Source of the DNA: Neofusicoccum parvum
Taxonomy: Eukaryota > Ascomycota > Dothideomycetes > Botryosphaeriales > Botryosphaeriaceae
Assembly (NCBI GenBank): GCA_020912385.1
Contig: CP087208.1
Coordinates: 1,550,001-1,614,000 of the forward strand
Direction: 5' to 3'
DNA: 64,000 nt
Below, in pieces: positions 1 to 11,772 of this stretch. The position numbers and the translations under genes were made by a program. The notes beneath the pieces were generated by a model, which had not been told where the DNA came from, ran no database searches, and saw only the letters and a program-made list of their open reading frames with translations. Within the stretch, counting starts at the first letter, position 1, and each line of letters opens with the position of its first letter.

Positions 1-923
1 TGGATTAATGGTGGTTTGATGGTCGACCGATTGACACGTTCGGAGAATTCTACTGCGAGGATTCTGGATTTATAGTGAAGCGAGTGGTTTCAGAAGCTGC
101 TTCACCTACGTGGAGATATGTTCTAATTTCCGGTATCGCCGGTCTGTCGTGACGGCGTTAACATGATCTTGGAGCTAAGGGGCAGAACGATGACGGTGTT
201 GCTGGATGGAAATCTTGCTACGTATGCGTAAGTGTCTAACGGCCCGAGCTACAGTCCGTGTGGGCTTTTTCCGCAAGCTGTTGGTTCCCGAGGTATGGTC
301 GTATAGGGAAAGCCAAGTGGGACGATCAGCCAACAAAGGCTGAAATACATTTTCTAAGAACAATGCCCAGCTTGGCATTATAAATGTACCGAAAAGATCT
401 AGCGCGCATAGAAGAGTCGTTATTCGGACATTCGGAAGTGCGGATTGTCCGTCTTCCGAACGGAAGCAAGACCACTTAGAGCAAAACCACGATCAAGATT
501 CTTGGGACTGGAGTCCGCGGAGACCGCGGACGCACCACTTCAAGGGGTTGGAGTCGTTCCATATTGAGTCTTGAACGTCTCATGCTTACCATCTTTGGAC
601 TTGATCGTTGCTGCTTCTCTTGCAGATTTAGTAAGATCTGCCGGCAATGTGCTACAACGAGCACAGCTTTGGCCGTCCAACCTGGCATGCCATGGCTCGA
701 CTGGAGCTAGATATGAATGTATCCAAGACACTTGGCATATACGTAGCAGCTTCTTTGTCTCACTCGGTCGTCAGGAAATATTCTTAGGATATTAGAGAAA
801 TAGAGATCGGCTATTACGAGTATATGCCCCCAGGAAAGCTTTTAAACCTCAGCACTCGCCCTGCGGAGTCCTCTATATTGCACAACTCAACTCGATACCA
901 CGAAAAGTCAACAGCTGGACAAA
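1..923. other. Left-edge gene-free stretch upstream of the FAD monooxygenase
   Basis: No coding region could be supported on either strand; the open frames here are short and resemble no family I know. The stretch presumably holds the promoter of the monooxygenase starting at 924. It contains a perfect short dyad at 513-531, listed separately. Confidence 0.5.
513..531. promoter_or_regulatory. Perfect 8-bp inverted repeat with 3-nt spacer (GTCCGCGG-AGA-CCGCGGAC)
   Basis: The two arms are exact reverse complements. CGG/CCG-rich dyads are the usual binding-site form for Zn2Cys6 regulators, so this is a candidate operator about 390 bp upstream of the monooxygenase start. A related string, actggagaccgcggac, occurs at 3725-3740 just past the stop of the same gene. 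Binding is inference; the symmetry is directly seen. Confidence 0.3.
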
Positions 924-3684
924 ATGGCGACGACGACCCCGAAGATCATCATTGCTGGCGGGGGCATTACCGGCCTCTCCCTCGCGCTGATGCTGCAGGA
1001 GACAAGCGATATCGACTTTATCATCCTGGAGGCACACGATGACATACATCCTCAAGTTGGTGCAGGTATTGCGTTTACCGCTAACGCATTACGCGTGTTC
1101 GATCAGCTGGGCGTCTGTGACGATATTCTAAGCCACGCGAAGGCCCCTCTTGACACCGTGCTAGGCCTGGGCCCGGATGGAACTCCTCTTTTTGAATGGT
1201 CTGGGCTTTCGAACAAGATGATGGAACGGTACGTGGATCCTATACTTGCTCAGCGTCCGAGTGGCAACGCTAACTCCCACAAAGGTTCGGATATCCTATG
1301 GTAGCGCTTGACCGTAAGACGGTGTTGGAGGTCCTGTACAACCACGTCAAAGACAAGTCTAAGATCCTACTGAGTAAAAGAGTCGTCAGCATCTCTTCTT
1401 CGGGCGAGAAAGTCGAAGTGAAAACAGATGATGGATCATCCTATGCCGGAGATATGCTCGTCGGAGCAGATGGAATTCACAGTAAGGTCAGAAGTGAAAT
1501 GTGGAGGATGGCAAGGGAGACGGATCCCGGTTGGCTCAGGGAGGAAGAGCAAGACCGTAAGTTCCCCCCCACCTCCGCCTTGATCCCGCCTCGAGCAAGC
1601 TTTTTCCTCATCGATCGAGCCTCGTTTTCCGCTTTTCCAGTATCAACAAAAAGTCCTACCTCTTAAAGCAGGTCTCTCGTTCATTGCATCACGTTAACTG
1701 ATTATAGCCATGTCTGCCGCTAATTATTGCATGTTCGGCATATCGCGCATGAACGGTAAGATACCAGCAGGAGTCACGTGCACCTCCTTTGGCAAAGATA
1801 GGTCTATAGCTGTTCTATCAGGACACTGCAACCGAGCCTACTGGTTTTTCAACGTACCATTCGGCCAAAAGTTGTATGGCAAAGATATCCCTCGCTTCAG
1901 CAAAGAGGACCAGGAAGGATTCGCGGAGAAATATTCGGACGTTAACGTCTTCGGGGATGTCAAATTCGGAGAGTTCTATAAGAACCGTGTGCGAGCAGTG
2001 CTTACACCCCTCGAAAGCCACGTCTTCAAGAAATGGCATCTCGGTCGCGTGATGATTATAGGAGACGCAGCTCACAAGGTGAATTCCAATCCCGATACAC
2101 GCTTCAGCAGCCATGCTAACCTTTTCTCTTCATAAAAAGCTTCTCCCGATTAGTGGCCAAGGCGCTGGTCAAGGCGTTGAATCTGCCGCTGTGTTGGTGA
2201 ACCAGATCATTCATCACCTCCATGCCTCGAAATCTCTCTCTTCCCCTGATACGGTCCAATCAATTTTCGACTCAACCCAATCCCTTCGTTTTGCTCGAGT
2301 TAGCAAATTTGTCAAAGAGTCGGACCGCGAGATCTATCTTCTTTGTATGCCCGACATCTTCTCCAGGATCTTTTGTTTCAATATCATGCCTCGTTTAGGC
2401 CTCGAAGTTATCCTGCAAAATTTTGCCAATGGCATTCGGCCGGCAGCGCGGCTGGAGTCCGTGCCCCTACCGCAGCGAAAGTCAGGCTTGCTAAAGTTCT
2501 CAGATGAGTGTGAAGAGGAGAGCAAGGTGGCCGACAAGCGGAGCCTCCGAGACACCGGCATTGCCGTGGCTGGGTTTCTGATTGCATGCGTCGTATTCCG
2601 ACTGCTGTTGGAGACTGAGAGGCTCTTGCACCAGGCCACCACGTCTGTGATCAGTTGGCGCTTGTCTGCTAGCCATTTGGGATGGCCTGTGGGTTCGTCG
2701 GTGACCAACGAGACGGAGTCATGGCTTTCAAAGAACACGGCAGTAATGCTGCCTCTGAGCTCAAGAGCTGATGCATATGTCGCGACTATGATGGCGGCGC
2801 CGCTGATGGTCATGCTGGTGGAGGGATACAGAGCCTCCGCGGTCCTTTCAATGCCACACTGGTACGATGCCACGATCTTGTCTCCCCTCCCTCAACTACG
2901 TCGAATTCTCCGCTCTTCTCCTACGACCCAATATAGGACATACCTAGCTAATGCTCCATCAAGGCCCGTAGTTTGGGGCCTCCTCGCCCAGTTCGTTGGG
3001 CTCGAGGCAGCTTTCACCATCTACTTTTCGACTCACATTCTCTTAAGTGTGACCGCCACTTTCGATGAGGACCGTCTTAATATCATGGGCCCGAACCGCA
3101 AGCTCTCCGGCTACTCCAGTCAAATAATTTGCGCCGTCATTTTCATCTGCTACCTCCCTCCCCAACTCATCATGCTGTTCAGCAAGCATCTTCTGACTGA
3201 TAATATGCTAAGCCTGCCTACGTGGATCCTCAGTTCTCCGATGATAATTATCGGGCTATGCTTCTACCTATCCGCCACGTCAAACACTGATGGAGCCGCT
3301 GGACTGGCGAGCAAAAAAGATGGTGAGACACACGAAGGAGGTGGAGAGGCGACAAGTGTTCTAAGAAGCTCCTACGCCGTTATTGCCGTCGTTCTGGCAC
3401 TAACACACATCGCCGCGGTGAATTTATCGCTTGCAGATGGCGTTGCTGCCGCCCTTCAGACGAGCATAACTACCAAGATACCTTTCGCCGTGGCGACGGT
3501 AACGTGGCTCCTGTTTTGTGTGTATGAGACGATGACACGGATTCAGAAGCCGAATTGGACACTCCTCGCGATCATTTTAGCGGCAATTGTAGTTGCAGGA
3601 CCAGGAGCCACAATCATGTCCTATTGTTACTGGAAAGAAGGTGTTTTGGACGAGGTGGCCAGGAAGGAGGACGCTGCGGCGTAG
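924..3684 (+). CDS. FAD-dependent monooxygenase fused to a C-terminal multi-span membrane domain
   Basis: Four exons: 924-1228, 1285-1556, 1708-2078 and 2140-3684, giving about 830 aa. All junctions use GT-AG and keep frame. Residues 1 to about 430 are a PaxM/UbiH-like flavoprotein monooxygenase: GGGITG nucleotide-binding loop at 12-17, acidic Glu36 closing the second strand, a VGADGIHSKVR DG-motif, and GDAAHK at about 311-316 followed by PISGQGAGQ. Such enzymes epoxidise or hydroxylate prenylated or polyketide scaffolds with FAD and NAD(P)H. Residues about 455-820 hold roughly eight hydrophobic helices, far more than the single anchor usual for PaxM-type enzymes, and end in a GPGATIMSYCYWKE stretch. 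The position and length recall the polytopic terpene cyclases encoded beside such monooxygenases in meroterpenoid clusters, but I could not confirm homology. No polyketide synthase or prenyltransferase gene lies nearby. The flavoprotein call is firm; substrate and the role of the tail are unknown. Confidence 0.85.
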
Positions 3685-3862
3685 AATGCGAAGGGTAGAC
3701 AGATTATGCGCATCGTGGATCTCAACTGGAGACCGCGGACCGCTGCTGAAGCTTTGCAAGCGCGGTGAAATCCTTGTCAATCATCAAATTGAGAATAGAA
3801 TCTATCCTGAAAGCGACGGCCAACTCCGAATGAGCTCATTGATGAAAAGGCCAGGCTGGGTG

Positions 3863-5888
3863 CTATACTAAAAACAACTTCGACTTCGTTAGCTTCTCAG
3901 TCCACTCCTTCTTTATAATCATTCCATCCCCGATGCGGAGATAGTGATCGGACCCCTCCTCTCGAGGCTGTAAATATAACACCAGGTACGATCCGCCCTC
4001 AAAGTTGTGTGGATGGAACATAACCACTAGACAGAAGACGGTCGCCGTCTTCACGCCCTCGCCAATCCCAATATCCGACGCCGCCAATCCAATAGTCTCA
4101 CCCTCCTCAGACCGGACCTCGCAGTCACAGGGATGCAGGTACGGATCGGGCTTCTCAATGATGCGCAGCTCCACGCGGCCGAGTTTGCCCTCCACTCTGA
4201 TCCTCCGTTTTTTTCCGGTACCCTCATCACCATCGTCGATAGCCAGCTCTACGCACGCCTCTGGGCCGTCGTCGCCGTACCGCTCTTCTGACATGGGGTG
4301 CACGCCACCCTTCGTTGATGCCCACGACCACGTCGGCGCCACCTCCTTCAGTTCTAGCGGCCTGCTCAGCGTTCCAGGCGACCCGAGCCTCGACCACATC
4401 AGATGGGTAGCCAGCGCGTCTGTCCACAGCCCGTACACGCACTCTGGCAAGGCCTTCTCATCACCACCCCGCCGCACCCTCGCCAGCTCGTCCACCACCC
4501 CCTCCAGCGCAACCAACCTGTCACCCAACACCGCCAGCTCCCTTGTCGAGTACTGCATCACCATCAACGACCAATTCGTCTTTGTCGTCCCCGTTGCATA
4601 ATACAACACACCGTCATCCCATAGCGCCCGCTTCGGATATCGCTGGCAATTCCACACCACCGCTCCCCTCGTGAAATACACCGCCCTACGTGCCAGAATA
4701 TACTCCTGTGTCGCCCATGCCCTTCCATTCAGCGCCGCTTTCTCCGGGCTCAACACGCTCTCATCCGGCCGGAGCTCCGCCCTAATGACCCCAGCCTCTT
4801 TACCGTTCGCGTCCAGATACGGCACCACAGCCCCCACCCGCTCCGGGTACACCCGGAACATCCCCTCAAACGTGCTTGCTCCATCACTCGCCGCCAGGAC
4901 GACGCGTGCATGCGAGTACACTGGCCCCATGGCCGCGGCTTCGCGTCGCCAGTCCGACGCGTTGTCCTGCACGATGCACAACGCGTCAATCCAGAGGTAC
5001 CTCAGCCCCAGTTCGCAAGTTACCCGCACAGCATCCTGGAACGTTGCGGGGAGGCTGGTCAGAGGGATGCCCCCGGAAGCGGAAGTGTAAGAGGCGAGAT
5101 TCGCGCTGGTCGTCGTCGGCGGGTGGTGCGTTGGCGGGCCCCAGCAGTAAGACAGTGCGGCGTAGTGGCCCTGCTGTCCCGGCTTGGCTTCGAGCAGGCG
5201 GATGGAGGTGGGCAGGGAGGAAGGGGAAGAGGAATCGCCGAGGTCGAGGATGCGCGTTGGGAGGGCGGGAGGCTGGGATTCATCGATGGAGGTACCGCCG
5301 AGGGTGAAGGCGCATTCGGGATGGTGCGCGATGCAGCCAGAGAGGAGGGTGTTAATGTGGGCGAAGGAAGCAGGCGAGCCGGAAGATGTGATGGTTGGGC
5401 CGGAGTAGACTTTGCCGGACGTGGCTGCTGGGCTGCCTGCGTGGAGACATCAGAGAAATGATGCTCCTGGGGGGACGAGGGAATGTACCTGGATCTGCTG
5501 AGAACCGCACGTAGCTCTCGAAGCCATCAAAGATGAAGCAGCCGTAGTCGTGGCTGTTCCGGTTATACTTGATCTCCATGATGCATATTCCTGGCACGTC
5601 ATCCTCTGTGAAGTGGACTGCATCTTTCACGTCTGCCGATCGAACCCAAAACTGGACGTAGCGCGCTTCTCGTAGCCGGCGGCCTTCCTCATCCTCACAA
5701 GGTTCCAGATCCTTCTCATAACCTGCATCTTCGAATGCTCGTTTGGTGAGGTAGCAAATGGAGCAGGAGGGTGCGGAAGCCCAAACATCAGGCAAGTGGC
5801 GGTCCGCAGAGCCGTTGGGGCTGTGCACGGAAATTTGTTGGATCAGCTGAATGCATGCTTTGCACAGCTGAGCGTTGGGCGTATCCAT
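3863..5888 (-). CDS. HET-domain (heterokaryon incompatibility) protein
   Basis: Two exons on the minus strand, 5489-5888 and 3863-5436, joined across a 52-nt intron, giving about 657 aa. HET landmarks are present in order: ALSYCWG near residue 228, LGLRYLWIDALCIVQDN near 265-285, a VYSHARVVLAASDG segment, and GRAWATQEYILARR further on. APTWSWAST lies in the C-terminal third, as is typical of this family. HET domains trigger programmed cell death after fusion of genetically unlike hyphae; the domain is TIR-like in fold. A Cys-rich N-terminal segment (CKAC, CSIC) of unknown role precedes it. No NACHT, WD40 or ankyrin partner domain is visible. The gene ends 178 bp from the monooxygenase stop, so the two are convergent. 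The allelic partner cannot be inferred. Confidence 0.88.
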
Positions 5889-6267
5889 GGCAGATGTTGT
5901 TGTTGCTGGTGACCTGCGGGAAGCGTCAGGTATTTATATTTATTTAGCGTGAAAGGTTAGCGCTGGTGCCTAGCGCACTGACACGTCAATTGCTAGCCTG
6001 CATCTATGCTTACGTGAGCGTGTGCTTTCTTTGGTCTAAACGAGACTACTTACTTACAACTCGTCCGGAAATCGCAACGACAACCGTAACTATTTCGGCT
6101 AAATAAACAGGTCTTATACGGGTTATAGACGCCCCGATTATGTACGCGATTGTCTAAGTAGAGAACCACGCGAGTGGGGTCTATATGACTTCACATACAC
6201 CTGGCCCCCATAACGCGTACAACTAAGTGCTGCTATTAAGCTTCATTATCTCTACCTAAAGCGACTT
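5889..6267. other. AT-richer spacer between two minus-strand genes
   Basis: This 379-bp stretch lies upstream of the HET gene start at 5888 and downstream of the rhodopsin-like gene stop at 6268. It presumably holds the HET promoter. I see no open frame, repeat or clear TATA element that can be supported. Confidence 0.4.
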
Positions 6268-7692
6268 CTAATTGTTTTTATACAATCTCATGCTCAGTCT
6301 TCTGTATGATTCCTTTAATTCACCCTTGTATCTCTCTCCATTTCCTTCCACTTTGTAAAACGTGTTTACCGCGGCTGTCGTACTCGTAGACAGCTTCCCT
6401 GTCGAACTGCCATCATTGAAACTCTGGGCGTCCTGCCCGATTCCACTCAGTAGATACCCCGCTCGACTGTTCTCCCGCCTACTGTTGTTTATCGCTCGCT
6501 CCCATGGAAATGAATTGGGAGTGTCATTCGCACGGCTACTAATGGCACCGCCGCTAGATTCACCAGGGCCACGTCCGAGGAGCTGGCGGAAGAGAGGTTT
6601 AAATGTGGCCGCGCAGGCTGCGAGAATTCCGACGCTGCCTTCGACGGCAGACCAGAAAGCGATACCGGAGGAGTTGTCTGATTTGTTAGCGCTGTGTTTC
6701 ATGTCGTAGGTATATTAAGATTATGTTCGGTAAGCCACAATGGTTGGCGACCAGGTACGTACACGTTATATCACCGTGAGCTGCGAGGCCTTTCAGTGCT
6801 GGAAAGCGGATGATAGAGGCGATTGAAGCCCTAATTTCGAAACAATTAGCATTCTTGCTTACTCTCATTGCATAATGGCCAACAGCGGGGGATGTATTAC
6901 GCACAATAAACCAAGGCCCAGTAATGCCAGCACGATGACCTTGATATGCTTGCTCATTTGTACTGGCCCAATGAAGAACAACGGCAAGATGTTCAATACC
7001 CAGTCCGTGATAATTGACACGGTGTTGTGTGCGTAACCGGTTCCAATGACGATGTGCGAGGGCCTACAATGTCCGTCTTTGGCTCCGCCAGCCTGTCTCC
7101 AAAAAAAGGAGACGGGTAGACATTGCAAGAGGACAACTAGAAAATACACCGTTGTCATGATTAGTGTCGCTACTGTGATGGTCCTGATGGTCCAGATGTG
7201 CCAACGGATCGGAGTAAGGCGGAGGTAAAAGAAGCAGACAGAAACTCTGAGTATTCCGACTGCGATGACATAACCAAGCTCGGCAATAAGGAAGAGCTAC
7301 GAGAGCTGGTAAGCATAGTGCAAGCAAATATTCGTCGATATTCAAAGTTGGAATTGTTGTGTGTGATGTACCTTGAAGAACGTTACTACGTCATTCACTG
7401 GTATAGTATCAATGTGCCGGCCAAGTCCATACGTGGGAAGGATGATTGCGGCAACAGAAAACCACGTCCAGCAAGCCTGTACAATTTCCATATTAGTTTA
7501 ATATTTTACAAGTTCATCAGAGAAAGTACTCACAACAGAGGCCATCATCAGATAGTCGTCCGGCCCAGCGGCCTTCAGTATGCCCATACGCACCCATATT
7601 CGAAGCGATGCGAATACCCATGTTAAAATGAGTGTGATGATGCAAAAGAGATAAAGTGAAATGCCATCTCCTGCTGGCGCGCAGCTAAACAT
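6268..7692 (-). CDS. Rhodopsin-like (SC4/PTH11-type) seven-helix membrane protein
   Basis: Five exons on the minus strand: 7534-7692, 7372-7476, 6905-7296, 6765-6830 and 6268-6691, giving about 381 aa. Intron 4 uses a GTGTAC donor at 6764 and a CACAG acceptor at 6692; the other junctions are standard. The protein starts with a hydrophobic helix, then RIWVRMGILKAAGPDDYLMM, the hallmark first loop of the fungal rhodopsin-domain family (R-x-Y/W-x-R with G-x-DD). FFYLRLTP, a CRPSHIV-like loop, ITDWVLNILPL and a GSVGILAACAATFKPLF last helix follow in family order. Proteins of this group are integral plasma-membrane proteins, some acting as receptor-like sensors; most have no known ligand. The C-terminal tail of about 90 residues is polar and Ser/Asn rich. 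The fold is reliable, the function is not. Confidence 0.82.
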
Positions 7693-9470
7693 GTCGTAAG
7701 AGCAGGCAGAAAGTATGAAAGAAGCAAGAGAACGAGCGTTTCGGGTCAAAATCCGGGACAAATTTATTTTCATGTCGGGCCCCCTAGCTTTTTTAGTATT
7801 GATCACTGGGTAGCATTTGAGGCGAACACGGATCGGTGAAAAGATCGTACCTGGATTCGATGCACCAAGTAGTTTAGTCAAACGCCCGCAAACAAGCACT
7901 AGTAAACTTTCAGATCGTAGCGCACCCTTATCCACCACACCTAGTCTCATAGAGACAAGTATAAGATAAATAAAAACCGGCCAAAAGCCTCAAGCCAACC
8001 GGAAACCCTGGCGCGAGTGGCACTGAGGCGATAGCCGGCTTTCCTACCGCGACACTAGCTAGGTATTGCGTATTCCAAAACCTTAATTGCAAGGTCTGGC
8101 CGGTCGGTGATTTGATGATCTTGACTCACCAAGAACGCCCTAATTCTACCTCTTTCCTTGTTCGCTTTATGTCGAACGGCGCGAGAAAGAATACACCGCT
8201 GTCTTCTTTGATTAATGCTATCGAGTGCTACATAAATATGGGGTGGAGTGATGGTGGTGTAGTGATCAGAAGAGGAATACGAGACACGTGATTGCGGGCC
8301 AATGTGGTTGACACTTTATCTTGTCTTCTCCCATCGCATCACACTTTCCACATTACACGCACTAAAAGAAAAGCAACGCGGTCCCGAAGCGCATCGTCGA
8401 TTGTTATTGTTAACTGATGCTGTCCCCGCTGCTGTGTCTCTCTGGAAGGCTCAGTCTTTCCAATTCGACATCATCGTCTTGTGATTCTTCCGAAGACTTG
8501 GGTGCGTAATCCGACAACCGTTGATGAATTGATACCGATACCTCGCAAGCTCCTACAGATTCGAATACGTCTCTTTTACAAACAAAGCGGTCAGCGCAGT
8601 CAATCGGGTAAATTTAACGTGCTGCTTGACTTACCGTGATACGCTGCCACCGTAGATTGGCAAAATCTATCCAAATCTCCAACGTGTTGATCCGGTAGAG
8701 GTAAAGTCACATGAAACAGTTGGATCAGACTATTAGCAACTTTCTACGCTATAAAAATGTCAAGGAGACGTGAAAGAAAAGTAGCTGTTGGATGAATGCT
8801 ACGCGTATAGATCCAAGGAATAAAGACCAGAACACCATGGACCGGCAAGTATGTTGCCTGCTCAACCTAAAAAAAACTATTCTGGCCCACCATCCTCTGT
8901 TGTACAACGGCACCAATAGCTTGTCTGCCCTTACTACCGCTACCATCGGTGTGCACATGAGTGGCGGCAGCTCCGGCGTCACCGCCAGCGCCACCGACGC
9001 CATCCTCACGGCCAACTCACTGCAAGTCGTGCTAGAGCTGTCGGGCATCTCGAGGTTCGCATTCACCCACATTCTACATCAATTTCGGGTGGAACTTTGC
9101 GTATAAAGTCTTTGTGATCTTGCTGGCCGCAGGCGCGTTTCCGAGGGGTGTGAGGATCCCGCCCGACTGTATTAGTTGAGACGAGGTGATTAGTGCAGTG
9201 CCGGTTGTGGTTTTAGCGTGGCAGATGAGGGTTATTGAGAGGTGGGTATTAGTGTGTTGTGGAGGGATGCTTGCTGGAGAGAACCGGAGGGATGTGAGAG
9301 GGTGGCGCTAGGGAAGGAAGGATCAAAACAACGGAGAGAAGGCTTGTCTTATTTCACACTTTTGCCGTGCCCATAGCAGTCTACGAAGAGAATCAACTAG
9401 CAGTGTGCTTCTACTCAGTATTACCAGGTCATTGGTTAGTGTAAGTTCGAACCATAAAATCCGCCACATA
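7693..9470. other. 1.8-kb stretch with a possible decayed coding remnant near 8.8-9.2 kb
   Basis: This lies upstream of the rhodopsin-like gene and downstream of the dehydrogenase. No intact gene is supported. Around 8792-9106 (plus strand) is a 104-codon open frame. After a frame change it continues into a hydrophobic stretch near 9077-9150 (reading WNFAYKVFVILLAAGAFP), which looks like residual membrane-protein coding sequence. I cannot assign a family, and it may be chance. The remainder shows nothing recognisable. Confidence 0.3.
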
Positions 9471-10644
9471 CTAGAATGCCTGGTTGACCAGATCCTCGCT
9501 CAGTGTCCAAAGCTTCTCAGCATTCTTAGCATCAGTTGCGTGTGGCTCTGCAGTGTTCAATTGGCAGTCCTCTAAGTACGATGAACCTTTGATCTCTACA
9601 GAAAATATTAGATCTTATCATAAACGCACTCTTTCTCCGTACATACCGTTCAATCCGGGATCCAAAGCGGCAACCATGGTAGTTGATGCACCTTCTTCGA
9701 TACTTGGTTTGGGATTCGACTGCTTTAAAGGCTCTGCCAAAGCAGCTATCATCGCAGGATCCATACCTCTCTGTCCCTCAGTATGGATGGCTAATGTCGC
9801 AAATTAGCAGGAATTGGGAGTTCAAGCTAGTGGTTGCAGACTTACTGCCTGGGTGGATGCTGTAAGACACTACACCCTTTCCGTACAGCCGCCGATTCAG
9901 CTCAACAGTGAACAAGACGCTCGCAGTCTTGCTCTGGCAGTAGGCATGGAAGCTTACGTAACCGTCCACAGGTGTACGCAGTTCCTCGGGCCATCCAGCG
10001 AGCTTGTCCTCTTCCTCTGGCGGAACAGGCTTGCCCTCGAGATTGTAGTCGTGAAAACGAAAAGGAGCCATTCGATGGGCTCCACTGCTAACATTAATGA
10101 CGCGCGTGGAGCCCGGTGGAGATGCGCTAGCAGCAGCAAGGATGCGGTCCATAAGGAGATTGGTGAGAAGAAAGGGGCCGATATGATTACCAGCCAGCTG
10201 GACATCGATACGCTCTGGCGACCACTTCCGCTTGAATGATGTAAGGCCAGCGTTATTGATTAGAATATCAATTCTTGTAGTCAGAGACCTAACCTCGTCC
10301 GCGGCATGTCGAACGGAGGCCTGAGAAACTAGATCTACGAGAACGCATTTGACCATGATCTTTGGCTTCATCATATTGATATCGGCGGCAATCTCGTCTA
10401 GCTTAGACTGGGTGCGGGAGATGAGAATGAGAAGCGCTGGATCGTGCTTGGCAAAGGCTAGGGCGGTAGCTCCGCCAATACCACCTCTAGAGATGCCCGT
10501 GATAGCCACTGTCGACTGCCGTTAGAGGTATACTGTAGAATATTGAAGACTAAGCGTACCAATACGGTCTTTAATCTGACGAGAAAAGGCGTCGGCCACC
10601 TCAGTAGCTTTCGTGTCATGACCAAACTCAGGATGTGAAGTCAT
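9471..10644 (-). CDS. Short-chain dehydrogenase/reductase, retinol-dehydrogenase/WWOX-like
   Basis: Four exons on the minus strand: 10560-10644, 9846-10508, 9647-9790 and 9471-9595, giving about 338 aa. The first intron splits the cofactor loop just before VAITGISRGGIG, the TGxxxGxG motif binding NAD(P)H. NNAG follows, then VINVSSGAH with the catalytic Ser, and YCQSKTA with the catalytic Tyr and Lys in YxxxK spacing. The start at 10644 is the first Met in frame before that intron. Length and motif order match the classical/extended single-domain SDRs of fungi that reduce or oxidise a wide range of ketones and alcohols; the substrate cannot be predicted. No cofactor-specifying basic residue was assessed with confidence. 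The next neighbour upstream is a LINE insertion about 550 bp away. Confidence 0.85.
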
Positions 10645-11189
10645 TTCTGTGAATGCGCAAGCTTTCTCGATGGGTCGCTCCTGGCAGTGGGAATGGAGCT
10701 CGGAGAAATTGAAAGGATGTAGTGATTTATTCGATGATATGGTTAGCTTGCACTCTAATAAATGAAAGTAGCTGGATATTTCTGTTGTGGAGCGGATAAC
10801 AGAGGTACCGGAGCCGATCCGAACGCCGCAGCCATCGAGGCTGGAAAAGTACAATGCCATCTTCATACCCGATTCCCACTCCCGACCCGGCAGTCAGATT
10901 CTCGACGCCATAGTCACCGTCAGGGGCTATCGCCAGATTGGTGATGGGCCACGGTTTAACGAGGCCAATAAGGTAGTATTTCCTGTGCCAACAAGTGATG
11001 TTATCGTAGCTCAGAGTGAGTCATCGTAATTCGGACCGAAAATAGGACGGAATGCGGTAGTACAAGAACCCGAATTCGCGGGTACGGATCCGAAAAGCTC
11101 ACACCGAATCTTGTGTCGGGATTCGTATAGCGGGGCCTGTGGGGCGCCGGTGACTTCCATGATCGGCAGTGCCATCGATGATGGGTTAT
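10645..11189. other. Upstream region of the SDR gene, up to the LINE insertion
   Basis: This 545-bp stretch separates the SDR start from the left target-site duplication of the LINE. Short open frames exist on both strands but none is convincing. It presumably holds the SDR promoter; no repeat or TATA element is evident. Confidence 0.35.
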
Positions 11190-11203
11190 CTAGTCCTGTA
11201 TGA
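11190..11203. repeat. Left target-site duplication of the LINE
   Basis: The 14-bp direct repeat is identical to 12594-12607. The first base could belong to either element or target because the 3' tail also ends in c. Confidence 0.75.
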
Positions 11204-11772
11204 CAGGGGGTACCCAAGAGCCCCCGCCTAGCACGATGTTACGGTCCCTGGCGCTAGCAAAATGTGAAGCCGTAACTGCGAAGAAGAGAAGGGAATTGTT
11301 TAAAGCCGCAAAGGGAGGTGAGGCATCTCGTAAACTCGATCAGGCACTTTCTCAGCTCCATACGAAACGGCTATACAACCAACTCAGCTATAGGGAGGCC
11401 TCAGTCATTGCCCAGCTGAGAACGTCTAAAGCGAACCTTAACGAACCGCTATATAAAATCAAGCGAGCGCAGTCAGCAGCGTGTACCTGCGGAGCAGAGA
11501 AGGAGACGGTCAAGCATTTCCTCCTCGAGTGTATACGCTGGATGGATATCCGGGTAGAACTACAAAACACCCTTGGAGACAGATTCGGCGACCTTGCATA
11601 CATGCTAGGAGGCTGGTCAGGAACAAAACTACCGAATGGAAAATACAGGGACGGACCACCAGACAAGTGGCGGGTGTTACGGCGCAGCCTTCACAGCAAC
11701 AGGATAAGGAAGAAAGTGGGGAGCGCCGTTGCGGCGCGGAAGAGGATCCACGCAGTCACGGGATTCACGTGA
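11204..11772 (+). pseudogene. C-terminal fragment of LINE ORF2 (reverse transcriptase, zinc-finger tail)
   Basis: The open frame covers about 189 codons with no in-frame stop up to 11770-11772, but it has no 5' part: the catalytic reverse transcriptase and endonuclease domains are missing. An ATG at 11200 arises by chance across the target-site junction. The motif CTCGAEKETVKHFLLEC (C-x-C-G-x3-E-T-x2-H-x4-C) is the zinc-knuckle-like finger found after the reverse transcriptase and RNase H region of Tad1/I-clade fungal LINEs. Upstream of it, KLDQALSQLHTKRLYNQL is typical of the linker. The fragment cannot move by itself. Confidence 0.78.

Noticed and set aside
3729..3740. 12-bp exact repeat shared with 520-531 taken alone as a significant repeat
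   Set aside because: Chance 12-mers repeat often in 64 kb; only the dyad symmetry at 513-531 is kept as a finding.
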